DNA from: an uncultured Nitrospirota bacterium
GTDB lineage: Bacteria; Nitrospinota; Nitrospinia; SZUA-224
Direction: 5' to 3'
Assembly (NCBI GenBank): GCA_913009285.1
Contig: CAJVYE010000094.1
Span: 1 to 5,394 of the forward strand
Length of the DNA stretch: 5,394 nt
Each line of letters begins with the position of its first letter. The stretch's first letter is position 1. Shown piece by piece: positions 1 to 5,394 of this stretch. The notes beneath the pieces were generated by a model. It was given only the letters and a program-made list of their open reading frames with translations, was not told where the DNA came from and searched no databases. The translations under genes were made by a program, and so were the position numbers.

Positions 1-95
1 ATGAGACAGCGCGCTTGATGTGAGACATAGAAGGATTGTAGGATACGAGATAAATGAATGTGGCTGGAGTTCAGATGTGTGCTCTTTTTTTTTTT
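1..95. other. Sequencing-library artefact: corrupted Illumina P7/index/Read-2 adapter
   Basis: Bases 43-51 (ATACGAGAT) match the 3' end of the Illumina P7 oligo. They are followed by 8 bases (52-59, AAATGAAT) in the place of an index. Bases 60-86 then match the first 27 bases of the Read-2 adapter with two differences (A to G at base 63, C to T at base 76). The adapter's CCGATCT end is missing and replaced by a run of T (85-95 in all) that leads straight into the P5 adapter. Bases 1-42 may be a further degraded copy of the P7 start (AGAAG at 29-33 fits, the rest does not) or unrelated sequence. Nothing here should be read as genome. Confidence 0.88.
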
Positions 96-153
96 AATGA
101 TACGGCGACCACCGAGATCTACACTCTTTCCCTACACGACGCTCTTCCGATCT
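96..153 (+). other. Sequencing-library artefact: exact Illumina P5/Read-1 adapter
   Basis: All 58 bases match the Illumina universal P5 plus Read-1 adapter, from AATGATACGGCGACC to GCTCTTCCGATCT. The insert begins at base 154, as expected for a read starting right after the adapter. Translated on the plus strand, the block gives the well-known contaminant peptide DTATTEIYTLSLHDALPIS. On the minus strand it gives IGRASCRERV or RRVGKECRSRWSPYH. Any open frame that includes these bases is false over that part. Confidence 0.99.
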
Positions 154-154
154 C

Positions 155-1162
155 TGGGAATCCTGGTGGTGTTGTCTTCTTCCTCCTCTTCTTTCCCTTT
201 CCTCTCTTAATCTGCGACCTTGGCGATACCCTTTTCTTACCCTTCGCAATGGTCGAGAGGAGCTTTGAGGCAAGGACCCCTGCATCTGCGTATACAAGGG
301 GGATCACTGAGAGAACCTCCTCTTCGGATTCGATATCTATCTCTTCTATAATCCCGACCAATCGCCTGATATTGGACGAGACATCTGTCAGGATAATGGT
401 ATTGGTAGGAGCATAGGTGACGATATTGCTGCTTTTCGATATAAGGGGTGTAAGGAGACTTGCAACCTCTCTTGCATCAGCATAATCCAAAGGTATGAGT
501 TGGGTAACTATCTTATCCCCCTTGCTGATTCCCCTCACATCCTTTCCAACCTTTGTCTCTATATCTTTTTCCTTAGTCTTAGCAGCAGGCAATATCTTTG
601 TCACACTTCCGGAGGGGACAGCAGCATACCCCTGAATCTCCAGAATAGAGAGGAAAACCTGGTATGCATCACTAATGGGGATCTTGCTAGGTGAGATAAT
701 GGTAACCTTTCCTGATACCTGAGGATCTATAAGAAAATTTTTCTTGGTTATTTCACTAATAAATTTCAGGACTACCCTGATATCAGCATTATCAAAATCT
801 AGCGCAATAAGCTCTTCTTCTTTTTTCTTTTTCCTCTCTTTTTTCTCCTTCTTCTTGCTGAGAGTTACAGGAGGTTTAGTGATTGCTTTTTTCTTCGGTG
901 TTACAACTCGTTTCAGCCTTCTTGAAGGACTTACTGGTCTTACAATCTTCTCTCCTTCATCCAACCGCACAGCATAGGAATCCGCGACACAAACAAGAAA
1001 AGAGATTAATATAGCAATGAAACAGCTTATAATTCTTCGGCTACTCCCTTTTTTTAACCCAGATCTAAAAGTCCCATATCCAATTTCTATTAATCGGAAA
1101 TATACCCGGCACCAACCTGGCGATCTGTGATCTATAATCGAATTTCTGTTACCTAATTTCAT
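155..1162 (-). CDS. gspD: Type II secretion secretin GspD, N-terminal half (3' end lost)
   Basis: This is the outer-membrane channel subunit of the T2SS. The sequence shows 336 genuine residues. A long basic N-terminal extension (1-43) precedes a hydrophobic signal sequence (about 44-60) with likely cleavage after SYA at 62-64. A very Lys/Arg-rich linker (about 69-117) follows. Next come an N0 domain (about 118-192, with the ALDFDNADIRVVLKFIS and DPQVSGKVTI motifs), N1 (about 219-277, with PLDYADAREVASLLTPL and NTIILTD) and the start of N2 (from 283, PLVYADAGVLASKLL), which enters a second basic stretch (307-331). Secretins of this family are about 650-750 residues, so the rest of N2, N3 and the beta-barrel gate are missing. 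The frame stays open 11 more codons, but those are adapter sequence. The ATG at 1162 overlaps the end of gspC by 14 bases. No downstream in-frame ATG, GTG or TTG was seen before the signal sequence. The ribosome site is weak, so translation is probably coupled to gspC. Confidence 0.93.
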
Positions 1163-2027
1163 ACGTTAATGTCTTTTTTCGACGGTTCCTCTTGATATCT
1201 ATCCTGATTACAGGTTCCTTCTGTATTTGCTTGTATGCCTCAAATGCCTGCTCAGGGGTCTCAATATTTAAACCATTCACATTTTTTATAATATCACCAT
1301 TTCTTAAACCTATCTTTTTCAACAGACTGTTAGACTTAATTTTACTGATCCTAAAGCCGGCTGGTTTACCTGATTCAAAATATGGCTTTACTGCAACCTG
1401 AGTCATGAACCTATTAACATCACCCAGTATCTCAGTTACATCTTTTCTTGATAATTTCCACTTATTAACGCCAATCTTTTTGACAGCATTTCTGAAATTA
1501 CTTTTCCCTCCGGGCCTCCGCCCAAACGGAGATACCTCTTCCCCCTTCTTATTTTTCTCAAAGGAGACAAGGACCTCTATCCTATCATTATTTTTTAGGA
1601 AGACCTTATTTCTTTCAATCTCGACGATCTTTGCCCCCTCAATACTATCCCCTACCTTATATAGATCCTGCTTTCTCTCATTAAGATTATCAATCATGGC
1701 ATAGGATCTCTCTGGACTCCCTGTGATAGTACCGACAAGCTTGAGATTTAATGTGGTTAAAACCTCCTCCTCCTTCTTAGGCAATATTGGGGATGTGTCT
1801 TCTTCTATTTCAGAAAGAGAGGCAAATATATTCCTATCATCGATGATAGAATAGTATTTAAATGACCTCCCCTTCTTCTGTATTATGGGGCGTGAGGGAG
1901 TAGTATAAGATATTTCTGGAAGAAACTCTAACCTTGACCGGATATAGGTCAAAAAGATATTAGCACTCATCATGACAAAGATGGTAACAATAACTATCTC
2001 TACTGCAAAAAAATATCTCTTTAACAT
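1149..2027 (-). CDS. gspC: Type II secretion inner-membrane protein GspC (HR and PDZ domains)
   Basis: GspC is a bitopic inner-membrane protein. Its periplasmic HR domain binds the N0 domain of GspD and links the secretin to the inner-membrane platform. Visible in the 292 residues are a short cytoplasmic start, one membrane segment (about 7-28), and the conserved RNIF element (65-68) typical just before the HR region. The HR domain follows at about 92-155 (LNLKLVGTITG, then YAMIDN and VGDSIEGAKIVEIERNKVFL). A linker leads to a C-terminal PDZ domain (about 220-285, with GFRISKIKSNSLLKKIGLRNGDIIKNVNG). Length and domain order match full GspC proteins, so the gene looks intact. It starts 12 bases after the TPR gene's stop and overlaps gspD, indicating one transcript. 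The ribosome site before the ATG is poor. No sign of damage was found. Confidence 0.93.
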   Translation of the reverse strand: MLKRYFFAVEIVIVTIFVMMSANIFLTYIRSRLEFLPEISYTTPSRPIIQKKGRSFKYYSIIDDRNIFASLSEIEEDTSPILPKKEEEVLTTLNLKLVGTITGSPERSYAMIDNLNERKQDLYKVGDSIEGAKIVEIERNKVFLKNNDRIEVLVSFEKNKKGEEVSPFGRRPGGKSNFRNAVKKIGVNKWKLSRKDVTEILGDVNRFMTQVAVKPYFESGKPAGFRISKIKSNSLLKKIGLRNGDIIKNVNGLNIETPEQAFEAYKQIQKEPVIRIDIKRNRRKKTLTYEIR

Positions 2028-2039
2028 CTTTTAATAGTT

Positions 2040-2948
2040 CTACTTTACCTTAGGTAATTTTTTTGGTGATGAACCGTAAATCAATTCTTTAAACGCCTTA
2101 TCATGACGAATATTATTAAAATCTGTGTCATCCTTGGCCCACTCTTTACATTCCTTGTTTAGTGATATAGCCTTCTTTAAGTGGAATATAGCCTTTTCGT
2201 TATCCGCCTTTTTTGAATAGAGACAGCCTAGATTATAATGGGATATATCATATAATGGATCAATTCTTATAGCTTCTTTATATTCATTAAAGGCAAGATC
2301 TATAAATCCTTTATTAAAATATGAATTACCAAGATTATTATGTAATTTAGCATGCCTGGGAGATATGTTTATTCCCCTCTTATATTCGTTTATTGCCTTA
2401 TCATATAAGCCCTTCTTATAGTAAATATTCCCAACCTTGAGATGGTGATCTGCATTAAAACCTTTGTGCTGTACTTTACTGCGGGGTGGGGTTGTCCCCT
2501 TCTCTTGTGTAAGAAACTTTGCCCCCTCTTTCTTAGTTGGTGTAATCACCCTTTGCTCTATTGGGGGAGACTTTAGCGTCTTCTTCCTTGTATGGGACTC
2601 TATAGATCGTTTCTTAGCAAAAGGGGAGGGCGCTACCATTTCCTTCAATGTTGTTGTCCCTTTTTTCTCCGCGCTAACCTTTTTGCTTTTAAAGACATCA
2701 TGTTTTGTCTCAATAGAGGATTTCCCCTCATCACCGATATCCCGATGGGAAATCACCCTATTTGATACAAAGAACAAGATGAAGGCCAAGACTAATCCAC
2801 CTGAGATGATAAACACCAAACGCATTCTATTTGATCTGTCGTTCTCGCTCTTTTCAGGGTGATCTTTAATCTTAAACCCATTCTTAAATCTATCAAAGAT
2901 CTTTGCCTTCTCTTCTGCCTTTTTTAATGCTTCATTTATGATACTCAT
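2040..2948 (-). CDS. TPR membrane protein with a GspB-like N-terminus
   Basis: This 302-residue protein starts MSIINEALKKAEEKA, close to the MSxIxxALKKAE start of GspB/ExeB-type secretion proteins. That supports the ATG at 2948 despite a weak ribosome site. One membrane segment (about 43-62) follows a basic cytoplasmic part. A low-complexity Lys/Ser/Pro/Thr-rich linker (about 70-165) leads to three tetratricopeptide repeats (about 166-199, 200-233 and 234-267; motifs GNIYYKKGLYDKAINEYKRG, LGNSYFNKGFIDLAFNEYKE, LGCLYSKKADNEKAIFHLKK). It ends with a typical TPR-tail segment (269-290, WAKDDTDFNNIRHDKAFKEL). By topology the TPRs are in the periplasm. Lying between gspA and gspC, it occupies the place of GspB, which partners GspA in secretin assembly. 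That role is inference; the classical GspB periplasmic domain is not seen. It could instead be a general pilus or secretion assembly scaffold. Confidence 0.85.
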   Translation of the reverse strand: MSIINEALKKAEEKAKIFDRFKNGFKIKDHPEKSENDRSNRMRLVFIISGGLVLAFILFFVSNRVISHRDIGDEGKSSIETKHDVFKSKKVSAEKKGTTTLKEMVAPSPFAKKRSIESHTRKKTLKSPPIEQRVITPTKKEGAKFLTQEKGTTPPRSKVQHKGFNADHHLKVGNIYYKKGLYDKAINEYKRGINISPRHAKLHNNLGNSYFNKGFIDLAFNEYKEAIRIDPLYDISHYNLGCLYSKKADNEKAIFHLKKAISLNKECKEWAKDDTDFNNIRHDKAFKELIYGSSPKKLPKVK

Positions 2949-2999
2949 ATCAAATATATAGGTTCTTTCGTAAAAAAGTCGAGCGACTCAAAAGTAAAT

Positions 3000-3136
3000 T
3001 AAAAATCAAAAATTAAAGATAAAAAATCAAAATGTAAAAATTATACCTTGCCTGTTAAGGTAAGTATTTGTTTCTCTATTCATTTTTGACTTTTAATCTG
3101 TCATTTTGATTTTTTATCTTTATTTTTTGATTTTTA
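3000..3136. repeat. AT-rich inverted repeat, 35-base arms, with a nested hairpin
   Basis: The arm at 3000-3034 is the reverse complement of 3102-3136 with one mismatch in 35. The 67-base centre contains a second perfect 6-bp stem (TACCTT 3044-3049, AAGGTA 3057-3062). The arms are almost entirely A and T, built from short AAAAATCAAA-like units. The element fills much of the gap between gspA and the TPR gene. It could be a small mobile (MITE-like) or intergenic repeat family, or an RNA stem that modulates read-through or protects the mRNA. No clear target-site duplication is seen. Confidence 0.85.
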
Positions 3137-3171
3137 TCAGCTTTCAATTTCTGGTTAGTTTAACTTAAACG

Positions 3172-3193
3172 AAAAAGGGAATATCTACTTCCC
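3172..3193 (-). terminator. Weak intrinsic-terminator-like hairpin at the gspA stop
   Basis: On the minus strand, GGGAA (3193-3189) and TTCCC (3181-3177) form a 5-bp stem around a 7-base loop containing the gspA stop codon, directly followed by five T (3176-3172). The stem is short, so termination would be partial at best. It could reduce expression of the downstream TPR-gspC-gspD genes relative to gspA. Confidence 0.35.
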
Positions 3194-4738
3194 GAAAAGG
3201 AGGTTCAAAACCTCCTTTGTCTGGGGCCCTACTCTACCATCCGCACTTAAGAAGAAATTTTTCTGAAAGTCAATCACAGCCTTCTTTGTATTGTCATCAA
3301 AATAGCCAGTAGCACTCTCCTTCAAGTACCCCAATTCGTATAATTTCCTCTGAAGCCCATCTATATTCACGCCTGACATCCCCTCCTTTAATATAAGAGG
3401 AGACTCCCCCTCGTCTATAAGAATAGCCCCTCCTTCCTTCTCTGAAAATACCTCCTTAACATTTGCATATTGGTTAGGCATCCTGCCTGACATCCGGGGC
3501 GAGATGCCTTGGCTATTTTCTGTGGTCGGTATAATGGTTTCTAAAGGTTCTATTATCTCCTCATCCTGATTCCTAGGTTCCACATAGTAGATTACCTCTG
3601 CTACGCTCGAGGCTTCCCCTTCTTGGTCTGATCCTGTTTCTCTCACCACCTTAACATAGGATGGTCTCTCGCTCACCTCGGCCGCCGTATCTTCAGGAAC
3701 CTGTAACACGGTATCTTCTGGTATCATCTCTCCATCAGATCGTTCAACACTAAATAACGGGACCTTCTCCATAAACCCTGTTTTATCTATATTATATAGT
3801 AACCAACCTAAACCTGTAAAGAGAATAAGGAGTAACACGTAAGAGAAACCACGATACATGCCACTGGAAAAGGGGTACCGGAAAATAGAGGTTTCTGATT
3901 CATATCTCCCTCTTCCTCTTGTCTCTCCGCGATCCTTGGCCTCTATCTCCTCTATCGATTTATTTATGATGGAATGTTCGATCTGATTTGTCTCAGCTAC
4001 ATATGCTGCGAGGAGTGCCTGATCGCACAAGATATTGAGTTTCCTCGGTATCCCCTGCGAATATTCGTAGATCCTTTCTATTGCACTACTTGTAACCTTT
4101 ATATCACCTTTGGAACCTGCAACAGCCAATCTATGATATATATATCTATCTATCTCCTCCATCTCCAACGCCTTGATATGGTAACGAACAGATATCCTCT
4201 GATTCACTTGCCTCAGATTGGGAAGGGCGAGATTATCCCTTAGCTCAGGTTGACCGACAAGGATGATTTGTATTAGCTTTTCGCTTGCAGTCTCCAGATT
4301 CGATAATAGTCTTATCTGCTCCATAATTTTGGGTTCCAGATTTTGAGCCTCATCTATAATCAATACAGCATTTTTCCCCTCAGAGAGTTGATCCAATAAA
4401 AACCTATTCAGTTCATCGATGAGTTCCTTCTTTGTATTCCCTTTATCTTTTATGCCGAAATCCTCATTTATCATCTTCAGGAGTTCTATCTCTGAAAGAG
4501 ACGGGTTAAGTATTAGGGCGGTCTTAACATCTTTATCTAATTCATCTAGCAGGGAACGGCAAAGGATGGTTTTACCTGTACCTACCTCTCCTGTAATCTC
4601 AATAAAACCCTTCCTCTCTTTGATCCCGTATATGAGGTGTCCCAAGGCCTCCTCATGGCTTTTGCTTAAAAATAGGAATCTTGGATCAGGTGTCACATTA
4701 AATGGTTTTTCCGTTAATCCGAAAAACGATCGATACAT
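3185..4738 (-). CDS. gspA: ExeA/GspA-type AAA+ ATPase with C-terminal peptidoglycan-binding domain
   Basis: GspA (ExeA) is an inner-membrane ATPase which, with GspB, helps move and assemble the GspD secretin through the peptidoglycan. The 517 residues begin with the family signature MYRSFFGLTEKPFNVTPDPR. An AAA+ domain follows: Walker A GEVGTGKT (50-57), Walker B with VLIIDEAQN (125-133), a sensor-like QIILVGQPELR (157-167) and Arg residues at 176 and 181 near the hydrolysis site. The cytoplasmic part ends near 265. One membrane segment lies at about 297-316. A Glu-rich, probably disordered periplasmic linker (about 330-445) leads to a PG_binding_1 domain (about 453-514, with GLQRKLYELGYL and VIDFQKNFFLSADGRVGPQTKEVL). 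Length and order match ExeA proteins, and all key ATPase motifs are present. The start is supported by the conserved N-terminus and an AAGAGG ribosome site. It is the first gene of the leftward operon, behind its own promoter. Confidence 0.92.
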   Translation of the reverse strand: MYRSFFGLTEKPFNVTPDPRFLFLSKSHEEALGHLIYGIKERKGFIEITGEVGTGKTILCRSLLDELDKDVKTALILNPSLSEIELLKMINEDFGIKDKGNTKKELIDELNRFLLDQLSEGKNAVLIIDEAQNLEPKIMEQIRLLSNLETASEKLIQIILVGQPELRDNLALPNLRQVNQRISVRYHIKALEMEEIDRYIYHRLAVAGSKGDIKVTSSAIERIYEYSQGIPRKLNILCDQALLAAYVAETNQIEHSIINKSIEEIEAKDRGETRGRGRYESETSIFRYPFSSGMYRGFSYVLLLILFTGLGWLLYNIDKTGFMEKVPLFSVERSDGEMIPEDTVLQVPEDTAAEVSERPSYVKVVRETGSDQEGEASSVAEVIYYVEPRNQDEEIIEPLETIIPTTENSQGISPRMSGRMPNQYANVKEVFSEKEGGAILIDEGESPLILKEGMSGVNIDGLQRKLYELGYLKESATGYFDDNTKKAVIDFQKNFFLSADGRVGPQTKEVLNLLFGK

Positions 4739-4744
4739 AGAAAT

Positions 4745-4750
4745 CCTCTT
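4745..4750 (-). promoter_or_regulatory. Ribosome binding site of gspA
   Basis: On the minus strand, AAGAGG lies 6 bases before the ATG at 4738. It is the clearest Shine-Dalgarno site in the leftward operon and supports this start. The three genes after it have poor sites. Confidence 0.7.
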
Positions 4751-4787
4751 ATGCTATAGGTCATAGAAAATAGTGCGATTTGGTTAA

Positions 4788-4816
4788 AATATATTATAGA
4801 ATGCTTGAAATGTCAA
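4788..4816 (-). promoter_or_regulatory. Sigma-70-type promoter for gspA
   Basis: On the minus strand a perfect -35 box TTGACA (4816-4811) and a -10 box TATATT (4793-4788, five of six consensus bases) are 17 bases apart. The start of transcription would be near 4781, giving a leader of about 43 bases before gspA. Sequence match only; in AT-rich DNA chance -10 boxes are common, but the perfect -35 and ideal spacing support it. Confidence 0.65.
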
Positions 4817-4829
4817 TAATTTTTGAGTG

Positions 4830-4858
4830 TTGACAAAAAAACGTAAATTTGATATAAA
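4830..4858 (+). promoter_or_regulatory. Sigma-70-type promoter for the rightward gene
   Basis: A perfect -35 box TTGACA (4830-4835) and a -10 box TATAAA (4853-4858, five of six consensus bases) are 17 bases apart. Transcription would start near 4865, about 165 bases before the ATG at 5033. Its -35 box is 13 bases from, and in opposite orientation to, that of the gspA promoter. Confidence 0.7.
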
Positions 4859-4875
4859 TATATATAATCTTTAAC

Positions 4876-5008
4876 AAGAGATCAGTGTTAAGTAAGAAAA
4901 ATCTATATAAAGGTTGCTGGTTAATTTCGGTAATCTGTTATGTTATAAAAAAGACTACAGTCTTTTATCACCAGGAGTTAAGGAAGCAAAACTAATTCTT
5001 GATCTCTT
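4876..5008 (+). promoter_or_regulatory. Possibly structured 5' leader of the rightward gene
   Basis: This stretch lies inside the predicted untranslated leader. AAGAGATCA (4876-4884) is the exact reverse complement of TGATCTCTT (5000-5008), which could close a long stem just ahead of the ribosome site at 5019. Inside it, AAAAGACT (4949-4956) and AGTCTTTT (4959-4966) form an 8-bp inverted repeat around two bases, usable as a hairpin or as a dimeric-regulator operator. A near-repeat, GTTAAGTAAG (4887-4896) and GTTAAGGAAG (4976-4985), is also present. No known riboswitch or T-box is recognised. Confidence 0.35.
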
Positions 5009-5018
5009 AATCTTAATT

Positions 5019-5025
5019 AAAGGAG
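5019..5025 (+). promoter_or_regulatory. Ribosome binding site deciding the start at 5033
   Basis: AAAGGAG ends 7 bases before the ATG at 5033. An in-frame TAA at 5018-5020 overlaps the site and excludes upstream starts in that frame, so the ATG choice is secure. Confidence 0.85.
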
Positions 5026-5032
5026 ATATTTA

Positions 5033-5394
5033 ATGCTATGTAACTATATAACCGAAGCAAAAGGACGGGTTGAGAGTGATAAGAATATCTCTCTTGAGAA
5101 GAGGAATGAATTGGTTGCAGAGGCAAAGGAGCTTCTGCATTATTCAGAGTACTACGTGTGGAATGCAAACATCAATGGTGTCATTATTCAGCTCCGTACA
5201 AACAATCAACATCTATATGACTTCTGGGCAGATAATTGGTTCCCTGCTCCCTTAAACAGAGATATTCAACCCCATGGCAGATTATATGCAATTATGGGGA
5301 TCCCGAATAAGGAACCGATTGCCTACTATAATTCTGATACAAAGACCGCTATCTTTCATAATACTGCCTATTATGGTCTGTGTAAAAGTTGGGC
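5033..5394 (+). CDS. Unidentified protein, N-terminal 120 residues (runs off the window)
   Basis: The frame opens with ATG after a strong ribosome site and a good promoter, and has no stop to the window end, so the 3' part is missing. The visible 120 residues start MLCNYITEAKGRVESDKN. A charged, probably helical segment follows (about 18-40), then a hydrophobic strand (about 49-55, GVIIQLR). An aromatic-rich stretch holds DFWADNWFPAP (63-73), and the part seen ends with AIFHNTAYYGLCKSW (106-120). No signal peptide or membrane segment is seen, so a cytoplasmic protein is likely. I do not firmly recognise the family. The layout loosely recalls the region ahead of the P-loop in HPr kinase/PEP-carboxykinase-like proteins, but that P-loop would lie beyond the window, so this is only a guess. 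It is divergent from gspA and may have nothing to do with secretion. Confidence 0.82.
   Translation, partial: MLCNYITEAKGRVESDKNISLEKRNELVAEAKELLHYSEYYVWNANINGVIIQLRTNNQHLYDFWADNWFPAPLNRDIQPHGRLYAIMGIPNKEPIAYYNSDTKTAIFHNTAYYGLCKSW

Noticed and set aside
94..297. Minus-strand open frame of 67 codons
   Set aside because: It ends in the adapter-derived peptide RRVGKECRSRWSPYH and runs in another frame over gspD.
54..416. Plus-strand open frame of 120 codons at the contig start
   Set aside because: Its first third is translated adapter, and the rest lies antisense to the well-supported gspD frame.
2464..2862. Plus-strand open frame of 132 codons
   Set aside because: Antisense to the low-complexity linker of the TPR gene; no family motif and no ribosome site was noted.
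2972..2988. Terminator-like hairpin (AGTCG, two bases, CGACT, then T run on the minus strand)
   Set aside because: The usable stem is only about 4 bp with a small loop, and it would block the TPR-gspC-gspD genes directly downstream.
2955..2991. Possible promoter for the TPR gene (TTGAGT and TATATA, minus strand)
   Set aside because: The spacing is 25 bases, too long for sigma-70, and A/T-rich boxes are expected by chance here.
3000..3136. CRISPR-like or insertion sequence explanation for the AT-rich repeat
   Set aside because: There are only two inverted arms, no regular direct repeats with spacers, and no transposase frame.
5070..5255. Plus-strand open frame of 61 codons
   Set aside because: Lies in a different frame inside the longer open gene from 5033, which has the ribosome site and promoter.

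Overview
The window is the end of a metagenome-type contig from an AT-rich Gram-negative (diderm) bacterium. It carries the start of a type II secretion system (T2SS) operon. The gene set (an ExeA-like ATPase, a TPR membrane protein with a GspB-like N-terminus, GspC and GspD) recalls Deltaproteobacteria, Nitrospirota and related candidate lineages. That placement is inference from gene content, and no marker gene is present to prove it.

Layout, left to right. Bases 1-153 are not genomic. Bases 96-153 are an exact copy of the 58-base Illumina P5/Read-1 adapter. Bases 43-86 are a slightly corrupted P7 end, a likely 8-base index and Read-2 adapter, and 87-95 continue a T run. Genomic sequence begins at 154. 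Everything from 155 to 4738 is coded on the minus strand, so transcription runs leftwards in the order gspA (4738-3185), a 236-base gap, a TPR/GspB-like gene (2948-2040), gspC (2027-1149) and gspD (from 1162, cut off by the adapter at 154). gspC starts 12 bases after the TPR gene and overlaps gspD by 14 bases, so these three form a tight unit. The gap before the TPR gene holds a weak terminator-like hairpin at the gspA stop and a large AT-rich inverted repeat with 35-base arms.

Right of gspA lies a divergent intergenic region (4739-5032). It has two back-to-back sigma-70-type promoters whose TTGACA boxes are 13 bases apart: one reads left into gspA, the other right into a new gene. The rightward transcript would have a leader of about 165 bases with possible RNA structure, a good Shine-Dalgarno site, and an open frame from 5033 to the window end without a stop (120 codons seen). 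I cannot identify that protein with confidence.

How the genes work together: GspC is the inner-membrane clamp protein that contacts the GspD secretin. GspA-type ATPases carry a peptidoglycan-binding domain and, with GspB, help insert the secretin through the cell wall. Here the GspB position is taken by a protein with a GspB-like cytoplasmic start but a TPR periplasmic region. The operon therefore covers secretin assembly first, with the secretin last in view. The most important practical message is the adapter chimera, which gives gspD a false C-terminus. I see no convincing new system. The most interesting biological points are the TPR version of GspB, the inverted repeat, and the divergent promoter and leader.
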